From NCBI GenBank assembly GCA_934446465.1, contig CAKSEF010000055.1, positions 1-10,670 on the forward strand: DNA of 10,670 bases, read 5' to 3'. Within the stretch, counting starts at the first letter, position 1; the number at the start of each line of letters is the position of its first letter. The translations under genes and the position numbers were made by a program. The notes beneath the pieces were generated by a model that saw nothing but the letters and a program-made list of their open reading frames with translations, was not told the DNA's origin and searched no databases. Source of the stretch: an uncultured Oscillospiraceae bacterium (GTDB taxonomy: Bacteria; Bacillota; Clostridia; Oscillospirales; JAAYXM01). This document shows positions 1-6,537 of the stretch, in pieces.

Positions 1-31
1 TTTGGATAATGCAGTTCGGATTACCATTATT

Positions 32-107
32 TGGTCGGAGTGACAGGGCTCGAACCTGCGGCATCGAAGTCCCAAACTTCGCGCGCTACCAGCTGCGCCA
101 CACCCCG
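32..107 (-). tRNA. tRNA-Pro (anticodon UGG)
   Basis: Read on the minus strand this is a full 76-nt cloverleaf. The 7-bp acceptor stem (CGGGGTG with CACTCCG, one G-T pair) is followed by a D arm with GCGC/GCGC stem, an anticodon stem CGAAG/CTTCG around the loop TTTGGGA (anticodon TGG, proline), a variable loop, and a T arm with the loop TTCGAGC. The discriminator base is A and the 3' CCA is encoded in the DNA, as is usual in Firmicutes. All stems close, so the gene looks functional. It lies downstream of its own promoter and in the same orientation as the preceding wecB operon. Confidence 0.97.
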
Positions 108-129
108 ACGTTTTTTGCGCGACAAAGAC

Positions 130-158
130 ATTATAATATACGAAAAATACAATGTCAA
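130..158 (-). promoter_or_regulatory. sigma-A promoter of tRNA-Pro
   Basis: On the minus strand a perfect -35 box TTGACA (158-153) is followed by a 17-bp spacer and a perfect -10 box TATAAT (135-130). Transcription would start near 123, about 16 nt before the mature tRNA 5' end at 107. Both consensus boxes and optimal spacing fit a strongly expressed stable RNA gene. Confidence 0.92.
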
Positions 159-170
159 GGAAAACCGCGC

Positions 171-923
171 TTAGGCCTCGGGCATATTCCCGTCAGGGAG
201 CTTGAATGTCTCTTCTGCCTGTGGAGAAATATCGGTCTGCGTTGCCGCAATGGTATATATCACGCTTCCGTTCTTGTCAAGAGTCTGACCGTACACGAGA
301 AGCCCGGTAGATGCCGATACCCAGTACCTTTCGCGGTAGGAAAGCGTCGGGTTTATTATCTCCGCATATATGCAGGCAGTACCGTCATACATCGTATACT
401 GTGCAGTTACAACATCCTCATCGCGTGCTGTCAGTATATCCTCATATGACATAAGCATCTGCGCATCGTCAGGCGTAAATTCGCCGAGCTTGGTTTTGTA
501 ATATGTTCGTTCCGAGGGACGCCAGATGTACACATTTTCCCCGCAGTATACAGAGTGTATCTGCGCGTTTGAGCTTGCTGTGCTCACTACGTCAACGCGT
601 GTCATGACACCATTTACCCACTTGCGCCTCAAATATTCGGCAGAGGAAGACGAATGGGTAAGTACGCTCCTCGTTTCAGAATAATATTCGGAGGGGCGCT
701 TGAGCGCGGCTATAACATTTTTTGCGTTGCTCTTATCAACGACCAGGGGAAGTGGTTGCCGGACATCGTTCTCATCAAGAGTTCCGGCCTCCGGGGGATA
801 TTCGGGAACTGTGTTGATGAGCGTCTGGGACATATCCGAAATAAACAGTACTAAGAGCAGAATTGCGATGACCGCGATTGCGGCGGCAGAAAGTATAAGA
901 TACTTGTGCGGACACTCCTTCAA
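171..923 (-). CDS. Membrane-anchored extracytoplasmic protein, unknown function (possible LolA-like fold)
   Basis: This encodes 250 residues. The start is a TTG codon at 923-921, chosen because GGAGG lies at 937-933 with a 9-nt gap and the reading frame begins with a short positive N-terminus. Residues about 9-29 form one hydrophobic segment; the only nearby cysteine (C4) precedes it, so this is a signal anchor rather than a lipoprotein. The rest (about 40-250) should lie outside the membrane and is rich in beta-type strands with many Tyr, Ser and Thr. Phrases such as GENVYIWRPSERTYYK and WVSASTGLLVYGQT recall the repeated strands and the 'W.d..TGl.v' turn of LolA/RseB-like lipid-binding domains, but that is inference. 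It lies 19 bp after the wecB stop and shares its promoter, so it may act in envelope assembly. No known name is recognised. Confidence 0.85.
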   Translation of the reverse strand: MKECPHKYLILSAAAIAVIAILLLVLFISDMSQTLINTVPEYPPEAGTLDENDVRQPLPLVVDKSNAKNVIAALKRPSEYYSETRSVLTHSSSSAEYLRRKWVNGVMTRVDVVSTASSNAQIHSVYCGENVYIWRPSERTYYKTKLGEFTPDDAQMLMSYEDILTARDEDVVTAQYTMYDGTACIYAEIINPTLSYRERYWVSASTGLLVYGQTLDKNGSVIYTIAATQTDISPQAEETFKLPDGNMPEA

Positions 924-942
924 GGCAGATTACCTCCATTAC

Positions 943-2091
943 TCAGCGGAAATCCGCGGGACGCTCTCCTTTTTCGCCGGAGAATTTCCAAATAATTGCG
1001 TCGGCTATGCGCTTTGAAGCATTGCCGTCGCCGTAAGGATTTACGGCATGAGCCATCTTTTTATAGCTTTCCTCATTGTCGAGAAGGTCATACGCCATAT
1101 CACGGATAACCTCGCGGGAGACCCCCGCTATTTTTACCGTGCCTGCGTCTACTGCCTCTGGACGCTCGGTTTCACAGCGCATAACGAGAACGGGCTTTCC
1201 GAGCGAAGGAGCTTCTTCCTGCAATCCGCCGGAGTCCGTAAGGATGAAGAACGCCCTATCCATGAGGTTGTGCATATCATCAACATCGATGGGGTCAAGA
1301 AGGTGAACTCTCGGCACATCTCCGAGAATTTCAAATACCGTCTCTCTGACAACAGGACTCATGTGCACGGGATAAATTACCTGAACATCCTCGTGGGAAG
1401 TTACAATGTCCTTGACCGCGTGCATGATGTTTCGCATCGGTTCGCCGTAGTTTTCGCGTCTGTGCGCCGTCATAAGAATTGTGCGGTAAGAATTAAAGTC
1501 TATTTTATTTATTGCTTCATTGTGGAATTTGTAATCCGGGGAAACTGTATATTTAAGCGCGTCTATAACCGTGTTGCCGGTGATAAAAATACCGTCTTTC
1601 AGGTTTTCGCGCCTCAGATTATCGGCGTTGTTGTTAGTCGGGCAGAAGTTCATATCGGCTATGCTTCCGATAAGCTTTCTGTTCATTTCCTCGGGGAACG
1701 GCGAATACTTATCGAACGAGCGAAGCCCCGCTTCAACGTGGCCGACGGGAATTTTGTGATAGAATGCGGCGAGCGCGCTTATAAAAGCCGTCGATGTATC
1801 GCCGTGGACAAGCACAATATCGGGCTTTGCTTCGGACAGCACGCCGTCAAGCCCCGAAAGAGCCTTTGTGGAAATAGTTGCGAGCGTTTGGTTCGGAGTC
1901 ATTATGTTCAGGTCATAGTCGGGCTTTATTTTGAATATTTCGAGCACGGAATCGAGCATTTCACGGTGCTGCGCCGTAACACAGCATATCGAATCAATTT
2001 CCTCTCTTTTTGAAAGCTCTATAACCAGCGGAGCCATTTTGACTGCCTCCGGCCTTGTGCCGAATACGGACATAACTTTGATTTTTTTCAT
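943..2091 (-). CDS. wecB: UDP-N-acetylglucosamine 2-epimerase, non-hydrolysing
   Basis: This 382-residue protein interconverts UDP-GlcNAc and UDP-ManNAc in the cytoplasm. In Gram-positives (MnaA) the product feeds the teichoic-acid linkage unit and other surface glycans. Family hallmarks appear in order: GTRPE at 11-15, HGDT at 96-99, HVEAGLRS at 118-125, PEEMNR at 133-138, TAHRREN at 208-214, DSGGLQEEAP at 286-295, and ETERPEA at 307-313. The residues expected to be catalytic or ligand-binding (D98, E120, E134, H210) are present. Length matches the family norm of about 375-385. I chose the ATG at 2091-2089, 11 codons inside the longest open frame, because GGGAG sits 9 nt upstream and the protein then begins with the usual basic strand (MKKIKVMSVFGTRPE). 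It has its own promoter and is the first gene of a two-gene operon. Confidence 0.96.
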   Translation of the reverse strand: MKKIKVMSVFGTRPEAVKMAPLVIELSKREEIDSICCVTAQHREMLDSVLEIFKIKPDYDLNIMTPNQTLATISTKALSGLDGVLSEAKPDIVLVHGDTSTAFISALAAFYHKIPVGHVEAGLRSFDKYSPFPEEMNRKLIGSIADMNFCPTNNNADNLRRENLKDGIFITGNTVIDALKYTVSPDYKFHNEAINKIDFNSYRTILMTAHRRENYGEPMRNIMHAVKDIVTSHEDVQVIYPVHMSPVVRETVFEILGDVPRVHLLDPIDVDDMHNLMDRAFFILTDSGGLQEEAPSLGKPVLVMRCETERPEAVDAGTVKIAGVSREVIRDMAYDLLDNEESYKKMAHAVNPYGDGNASKRIADAIIWKFSGEKGERPADFR

Positions 2092-2122
2092 TAGCTTCAA
2101 CTCCCAAAGCGGTATTAGATAC

Positions 2123-2151
2123 ATTTTACACTAAAAAAACATATTTTGCAA
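2123..2151 (-). promoter_or_regulatory. Promoter of the wecB operon
   Basis: The minus strand shows -35 TTGCAA (2151-2146), a 17-bp spacer and -10 TAAAAT (2128-2123, preceded by TG at 2130-2129). The start of transcription would be near 2116, giving a leader of about 25 nt that carries the GGGAG ribosome binding site. The -35 box lies inside the left arm of the palindrome at 2141-2165. Confidence 0.8.
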
Positions 2152-2165
2152 GTATTGTAAAATAT
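2141..2165. promoter_or_regulatory. 25-bp imperfect palindrome, candidate operator
   Basis: The left arm ATATTTTGCAAG and the right arm ATTGTAAAATAT are centred on 2153 and match at 10 of 12 symmetric positions. The site covers the wecB -35 box and lies 10 bp upstream of the -35 box of the divergent Lrp-family gene. Its AT-rich dyad and location suit a regulator that controls both directions; the adjacent Lrp/AsnC protein is the obvious candidate, since members often bind next to their own genes. The symmetry is seen; the binding partner is inferred. Confidence 0.5.
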
Positions 2166-2175
2166 CCCGAGACTA

Positions 2176-2204
2176 TTGAAAGAAAAAGGCAAATATTGTA
2201 TAAT
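2176..2204 (+). promoter_or_regulatory. Promoter of the Lrp-aminotransferase-ispE cluster
   Basis: The plus strand has -35 TTGAAA (2176-2181), a 17-bp spacer and a perfect -10 TATAAT (2199-2204). Transcription would start near 2211, leaving a short leader before the AAGGAG site at 2227-2232. It is back to back with the wecB promoter, with 24 bp between the two -35 boxes. Confidence 0.88.
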
Positions 2205-2239
2205 AACGAAAGTACAAACGTGATGGAAGGAGATTAATT

Positions 2240-2722
2240 GTGGAAAACGCGATATTGAAATTGATAGAAAACGATGCGAAAATATCCGCATCGCAGATTG
2301 CGTTAGCCCTCGGAATAGACGAGAATGAGGTGCGTGAAATCATTCACGGGCTCGAAGAGTCGGGCATAATCGCAGGGTATAAAACGCTTATCGATTGGGA
2401 TAAGGCGGGGAGAGAAGATGTTACGGCTCTCATAGAAATTAAAGTTATCCCGCAGCTCGGTCAGGGCTTTGAGCGAATCGCAAAGCGCCTTTCTCAGTAC
2501 AGCGAGGTGGAAAGCGTTTATCTTATGTCCGGCGGTTTTGATGTTGCGGTTATGGTAACGGGCTCGTCGCTGCGAGAGGTTGCATGCTTTGTTTCGGACA
2601 AGATTGCCCCGCTTGAGTATGTTACGGCCACGGCAACGCATTTTGTGCTTCATAAGTTCAAGGATAAGGGAATAGTGTATTCGGACGGAGTAGAAAAACA
2701 AGAGCGCATCTGCGCGTTTTAG
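2240..2722 (+). CDS. Lrp/AsnC-family transcriptional regulator (AlaR-like)
   Basis: This 160-residue protein is a DNA-binding regulator of amino-acid metabolism. Residues about 1-50 form the winged helix-turn-helix (ISASQIALALGIDENEVREI, then the wing GIIAGYKTLID). Residues about 62-138 form the ligand-sensing RAM domain, including the typical GGFDVAVMV turn at 98-106. The start is GTG at 2240, with AAGGAG 7 nt upstream. It is directly followed by a class I aminotransferase, which matches the alaR-alaT pair of B. subtilis, where AlaR activates the alanine transaminase gene. By analogy it probably controls the next gene and perhaps itself through the palindrome at 2141-2165. The effector cannot be read from the sequence. 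The last 15 or so residues form a short tail beyond the RAM domain. Confidence 0.92.
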   Translation: MENAILKLIENDAKISASQIALALGIDENEVREIIHGLEESGIIAGYKTLIDWDKAGREDVTALIEIKVIPQLGQGFERIAKRLSQYSEVESVYLMSGGFDVAVMVTGSSLREVACFVSDKIAPLEYVTATATHFVLHKFKDKGIVYSDGVEKQERICAF

Positions 2723-2756
2723 CTGATTCTTTTGAATACGGAAGGGATTTTTTGAA

Positions 2757-3917
2757 ATGGATTATTCTAATAAGCTCTCATTAAGAGCAAGCGGATTGAA
2801 ACCGTCGGGGATACGACGCTTTTTTGACATGTTAGACGGAACGGACATTATATCGCTCGGAATAGGCGAACCCGATTTCGTTACGCCCTGGCATATAAGA
2901 GATGCCGGAATTGCCTCGCTTGAAAAGGGTTATACCTACTATACTCCGAATGCGGGAACTATGGAGCTCCGACGTGCGATAAGCGGTTATATGTCCCGCT
3001 CTTTCGGGCTTTCATATGAGCCGAAGGATGAAATTGTCGTTACGGTCGGCGGGAGCGAAGCGATTGACCTTGCGGTGCGCGCATTGATAAATGACGGGGA
3101 TGAAGTTATTGTTCCGGAGCCGTCTTTTGTCTGTTACAGCCCGATAGCCGAGCTTGCAAACGGAGTTCCGATTGCCGTTGAGACGACTGCCGAGGAGGGC
3201 TTTAAGCTCACGCCGGAAAAATTAAAGGCCGCAATCACTCCGAAAACAAAGCTCCTTGTATTACCGTATCCGAACAATCCTACGGGTGCAATTCTTGAGA
3301 GAAAAGAGCTTGAAGAGCTTGCAAAAGTAATAATAGAAAATGACTTAATAGTAATTTCCGATGAAATATATTCCGAACTTACCTATACGGGACATCACGT
3401 ATCAATCGCATCAATAGACGGGATGAGAGAACGGTGCATAGTTGTGAACGGTTTTTCAAAATCGTATGCAATGACGGGCTGGAGACTCGGCTATGCCTGC
3501 GGACCGCGTGAAATAATAAAGGTTATGACGCGCGTGCATCAGTACGGAATTATGTCTGCACCTACCATGTCTCAATTTGCGGCGGTCGAGGCGCTCAATA
3601 ACGGCGATAAGGATATAAGCGAGATGCGCGCCGAGTATAACCGACGCCGGCGTTTTATGTGCGAAAGCTTTAATGCCATGGGGCTTGACTGTACGTCTCC
3701 GAGCGGAGCGTTTTATATGTTCCCGTCAATTAAAAGAACCGGACTCTCATCTGAGGAATTTTGCATGAGACTCTTAAAAGAAAAACGCGTTGCGGTAATT
3801 CCGGGGAATGCGTTCGGGAACAGCGGAGAGGGGCATGTTCGGTGCTGCTATGCCGCATCCATGAAAAATATAGCAATGGCTCTTGAGCGGATAGAAGAAT
3901 TTTTGAGAACTCTCTAA
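2757..3917 (+). CDS. Class I PLP-dependent aminotransferase (AlaT/PatA-like)
   Basis: This 386-residue cytosolic enzyme belongs to fold type I, subgroup I-gamma. Visible hallmarks are GIGEPDF at 35-41 (substrate entry), YTPNAG at 62-67, YPNNPTGAI at 171-179 with the PLP-contacting N174, SDEIYSEL at 201-208 with D202 and Y205, the Schiff-base lysine K235 in GFSKSYAMTGWRLGY, and R362 for the substrate carboxylate. Length is normal for the family. The start ATG at 2757 follows AAGGG with a 10-nt gap. Pairing with an Lrp-type gene 34 bp upstream points to alanine:2-oxoglutarate transamination as in AlaT (YugH) of B. subtilis. Aspartate, aromatic or N-acetyl-diaminopimelate aminotransferase remain possible, because specificity within this subgroup is not readable from motifs. 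Confidence 0.92.
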   Translation: MDYSNKLSLRASGLKPSGIRRFFDMLDGTDIISLGIGEPDFVTPWHIRDAGIASLEKGYTYYTPNAGTMELRRAISGYMSRSFGLSYEPKDEIVVTVGGSEAIDLAVRALINDGDEVIVPEPSFVCYSPIAELANGVPIAVETTAEEGFKLTPEKLKAAITPKTKLLVLPYPNNPTGAILERKELEELAKVIIENDLIVISDEIYSELTYTGHHVSIASIDGMRERCIVVNGFSKSYAMTGWRLGYACGPREIIKVMTRVHQYGIMSAPTMSQFAAVEALNNGDKDISEMRAEYNRRRRFMCESFNAMGLDCTSPSGAFYMFPSIKRTGLSSEEFCMRLLKEKRVAVIPGNAFGNSGEGHVRCCYAASMKNIAMALERIEEFLRTL

Positions 3918-3947
3918 AAGCGTTGCGCGCACGGAAGGGGGATAACG

Positions 3948-4832
3948 GTGAAACACGCATTTGCAAGAGCGTATGCAAAAATAAACCTCGCTCTTGATGT
4001 TATATCACGCCGTGAGGACGGATACCATGACCTTGAAATGGTTATGCAGAGTGTCTCGCTGTTTGATACCGTCTCGGTGCGGGTTGGCAGCGGAAGCGGA
4101 ATAAAAATGATATCGAATGTGCGCCACATTCCGAATGATGACAGGAACATCGCGGTAAAGGCGTGCAAGGCTTTTTTTGCCGATACGGGTATTTCGCGGA
4201 AGGTGAATATAGCGATAGAAAAAAGAATACCGTCAAGCGCGGGTCTCGCGGGCGGGAGTGCAGACGGCGCCGCCGTGCTCCTTCTGCTTGACAGGCTTTG
4301 TGGGACTAATCTTACAAAGGAAAGGCTTTCTGAAATCGGGCTGTCGGTGGGTGCGGATATTCCGTTTTGCCTGACAGGCGGCACGGCGTCAGCGCGCGGG
4401 AGAGGCGAAATCCTCTCGCCGGCCGGAGCAATGCCGGATTGCACAATAGTTATCGCAAAACCGCGAAGAGGTATGTCTACGCGCGTTGTGTTCGAAAAAA
4501 TAGATAATGAAATAATAGAAAAAAGACCCGATACGGAAGCACTTTTTGCTGCTCTGCGTGAAAAAGACATTCGGCGTATCTCGGATAATGTGTATAATGT
4601 ATTTGAACCTGTTGTGGCATCTGAGATAGGCGAGATATCCGACATAAAGAAAGTAATGCTCGGCTGCGGAGCGCTCTGCTCTGCGATGACAGGGAGCGGA
4701 AGCGCGGTGTTCGGAATATATGACGATAAAAATAAGGCGGAGAGCACACGCAGGTGGCTTGCCGAAAAATACGATTCCGTATATACCGCAAAACCTGTTG
4801 GGCACGGAGTTGAATTCTTCGGCAATATATGA
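3948..4832 (+). CDS. ispE: 4-diphosphocytidyl-2-C-methyl-D-erythritol kinase
   Basis: This GHMP-family kinase (294 residues) phosphorylates CDP-methylerythritol in the MEP pathway to isoprenoid precursors, which are needed for undecaprenyl phosphate and quinones. Motif 1 is AYAKINLALDV at 9-18 with the conserved K11, followed by RREDGYHDLEMVMQ. Motif 2, the ATP-binding loop, is PSSAGLAGGSADGAA at 95-109. The catalytic aspartate lies in GADIPF (D137), followed by the GGTASARGRGE loop. Motif 3 is MTGSGSAVFG at 247-256. Length matches the family. The GTG start at 3948 is supported by AGGGGG 6 nt upstream. It lies 30 bp after the aminotransferase gene with no promoter or terminator between them, so it is probably co-transcribed. 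No key residue is missing. Confidence 0.95.
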   Translation: MKHAFARAYAKINLALDVISRREDGYHDLEMVMQSVSLFDTVSVRVGSGSGIKMISNVRHIPNDDRNIAVKACKAFFADTGISRKVNIAIEKRIPSSAGLAGGSADGAAVLLLLDRLCGTNLTKERLSEIGLSVGADIPFCLTGGTASARGRGEILSPAGAMPDCTIVIAKPRRGMSTRVVFEKIDNEIIEKRPDTEALFAALREKDIRRISDNVYNVFEPVVASEIGEISDIKKVMLGCGALCSAMTGSGSAVFGIYDDKNKAESTRRWLAEKYDSVYTAKPVGHGVEFFGNI

Positions 4833-4857
4833 AAAAACTTTCGCAGCCGAACTTTTT
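4818..4857 (+). terminator. Weak candidate terminator after ispE
   Basis: TTCGGC (4818-4823) can pair with GCCGAA (4846-4851), followed by CTTTTT. An inner GAAA/TTTC pairing may compact the 22-nt loop. The stem is short and overlaps the ispE stop codon, so this is only a possible weak terminator. Confidence 0.3.
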
Positions 4858-4882
4858 AACGAAAAAAATAGGGTTGATTTGC

Positions 4883-4911
4883 TTGACATTATGGTAATAT
4901 GCGGATAAAAT
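4883..4911 (+). promoter_or_regulatory. Promoter of the nagB-like gene
   Basis: A perfect -35 box TTGACA (4883-4888) is followed by a 17-bp spacer and -10 TAAAAT (4906-4911). A 13-bp palindrome GGATA-AAA-TATCC (4903-4915) overlaps the -10 box and could be an operator. The leader of about 33 nt carries AGGGAG at 4935-4940. Confidence 0.87.
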
Positions 4912-4951
4912 ATCCTAAGAGGACAAAATTTTATAGGGAGTTGAATAATAA

Positions 4952-5725
4952 ATGTCTCAGGTAAAAGAAATGAAAGTTGACAATATGCTTGTCAAAAAAT
5001 GCTCTTCGCGCGCAGAATTGGGCGCAGTTGCCGCTGCCGATGTTGCAGCCGCTATCAAAGAGCTTCTCGCAGAGAAGGACGAAATCAATATGATTTTCGC
5101 GGCGGCCCCGTCCCAGAACGAGTTTCTCGAAGCACTTAAGAACGACAAGAGCATTGATTTTACACGCATCAATGCTTTCCATATGGATGAATACATAGGC
5201 CTTTCCGCGGATGCTCCGCAGGGATTCGGCAACTTCCTCCGCGACAGACTCTTTGGCCTCGTTCCGTTTAAGTCTGTAAACTATCTTGATTGCTCGGCTA
5301 AGGACCCCGAAGCAGAATGTGTTCGCTATTCAAAGCTTCTTGACGAGCATCGTACGGATATCGTTTGCATGGGAATCGGAGAAAACGGCCATATCGCTTT
5401 CAATGACCCTCCCGTTGCAGATTTTAACGACCCGAAGCTCGTTAAGGTTGTCCAGCTTGACCCGGTTTGCCGCAATCAGCAGGTAAACGACGGATGCTTT
5501 GAGAAGCTTGACGACGTTCCGACTCATGCTCTTTCGCTTACGGTTCCGGCTCTCATGCGTCCGAAATACGTATTCTGCATGGTTCCGGCAAAGACAAAGG
5601 CACAGGCTGTCCATGACACGATTTACAACAAGGAAATCAGCGAAAAGTGCCCTGCAACAATTCTCCGCAAACATCCGGCCGCAACACTCTACATTGAGCC
5701 GGACAGTGCGTCTCTCGTTGACTAA
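4952..5725 (+). CDS. nagB: Glucosamine-6-phosphate deaminase family protein, atypical active site
   Basis: This 257-residue protein has the NagB/sugar-phosphate isomerase fold. NagB converts glucosamine 6-phosphate to fructose 6-phosphate and ammonia in the cytoplasm. Conserved parts are FHMDEYIGL at 77-84 with the catalytic base D79 (E. coli D72), and GIGENGHIAFNDP at 141-153 with H147 (E. coli H143). Three positions differ from E. coli: D141 is N145 (common in Gram-positive NagB), E148 is D152, and the phosphate-binding loop usually written TGxTP is replaced by AAAPSQ at 50-55. These changes mark a divergent subfamily usually annotated as NagB; its exact substrate is uncertain. It is transcribed alone from its own promoter and ends at a strong terminator. 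The AGGGAG site is 11 nt from the ATG, somewhat far. Confidence 0.85.
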   Translation: MSQVKEMKVDNMLVKKCSSRAELGAVAAADVAAAIKELLAEKDEINMIFAAAPSQNEFLEALKNDKSIDFTRINAFHMDEYIGLSADAPQGFGNFLRDRLFGLVPFKSVNYLDCSAKDPEAECVRYSKLLDEHRTDIVCMGIGENGHIAFNDPPVADFNDPKLVKVVQLDPVCRNQQVNDGCFEKLDDVPTHALSLTVPALMRPKYVFCMVPAKTKAQAVHDTIYNKEISEKCPATILRKHPAATLYIEPDSASLVD

Positions 5726-5735
5726 TCAAAATTAT

Positions 5736-5772
5736 AAAGCGGTGTAAAAGCGTTTTTTACACCGCTTTTTTT
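5736..5772 (+). terminator. Rho-independent terminator of the nagB-like gene
   Basis: A 14-bp perfect stem (AAAGCGGTGTAAAA at 5736-5749 with TTTTACACCGCTTT at 5755-5768) encloses the 5-nt loop GCGTT, and the 3' side runs into seven T residues. It starts 10 bp after the stop codon. Confidence 0.95.
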
Positions 5773-5823
5773 AACCGTGAAAAAATATCGCATAAGTCGG
5801 GTAAGAACTCTTGAGGTGAGGAA

Positions 5824-6537
5824 ATGCTTAGTATTAAAAATCTGACAAAAACATACGGGGATAAAAAAGCGGTGGATGATTTATCGCTCCATATAGCTCC
5901 CGGAGAAATATATGGATTCATCGGGCATAACGGCGCGGGTAAAACAACGACCCTGAAATCGGTTGTTGGGATTCTTCCTTTTGACTCCGGCGAGATAACT
6001 GCGTGCGGGCTGTCTGTTAAGGATTCCCCGATAGAATATAAGAAAAATATCGCCTATATCCCCGATAACCCCGATTTGTATGAGTTCATGACGGGAAACA
6101 AATATCTCAGTTTCATTGCGGATGTTTTCGGAATAAGCGCGGATAAGAGACGCGAGCGCATTAAATACTACGCCGAAGCGCTGGGCATTGAAAATGATTT
6201 GAACGGGGTTATCACATCCTACTCACACGGAATGAAGCAGAAGCTCGCAATTATATCGGCGTGGATTCATGAGCCGAAGCTGATAATTATGGATGAACCG
6301 TTCGTCGGGCTCGACCCGAAGGCTTCGCATATTCTGAAATCCATGATGCGTGAGGTCTGCGATAAGGGCGGTGCTATATTCTTCTCAACTCACGTTCTCG
6401 AGGTTGCGGAAAAGCTCTGCGACAAGATTGCAATTATTAAGAGCGGAAAACTTATCCGTTCCGGCACAATGGCAGAAGTGCGAGGAGACGAAAGCCTGGA
6501 AGAAGTATTCCTTGAATTGGAGGAAGAAAAATGCTGA
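5824..6537 (+). CDS. ABC transporter ATP-binding protein (ABC-2 exporter)
   Basis: This 237-residue nucleotide-binding subunit powers an exporter at the inner face of the membrane. Motifs in order: Walker A GHNGAGKTT at 34-42; the Q-loop region YIPDNPDLYEFMTG at 78-91, where the glutamine is replaced as is usual for this drug/antibiotic-type subgroup; the signature SYSHGMKQK at 132-140; Walker B LIIMDEP at 153-159; and the switch histidine in FFSTHVLEVAE (H190). The C-terminus (SLEEVFLELEEE) is the typical ABC-2 ending. The ATG at 5824 follows AGGTGAGG. The gene overlaps the next one by 7 bp, so the two are translationally coupled and form one transporter. I see no clear promoter between the nagB terminator and this gene. 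The substrate is unknown. Confidence 0.93.
   Translation: MLSIKNLTKTYGDKKAVDDLSLHIAPGEIYGFIGHNGAGKTTTLKSVVGILPFDSGEITACGLSVKDSPIEYKKNIAYIPDNPDLYEFMTGNKYLSFIADVFGISADKRRERIKYYAEALGIENDLNGVITSYSHGMKQKLAIISAWIHEPKLIIMDEPFVGLDPKASHILKSMMREVCDKGGAIFFSTHVLEVAEKLCDKIAIIKSGKLIRSGTMAEVRGDESLEEVFLELEEEKC

Noticed and set aside
127..156. GACATT/AATGTC dyad over the tRNA promoter
   Set aside because: It is largely a by-product of TTGACATT and TATAATGTC consensus boxes; inner positions match poorly, so an operator is not supported.
1048..2013. 321-codon plus-strand frame inside wecB
   Set aside because: It is fully antisense to a clear wecB with all family motifs, has no ribosome binding site and no recognisable domain; it is a shadow frame.
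3914..4825. 303-codon minus-strand frame inside ispE
   Set aside because: It is antisense to ispE over its whole length, its composition (Ser/Arg/Pro-rich) is that of a reverse-frame shadow, and no start signal is seen.
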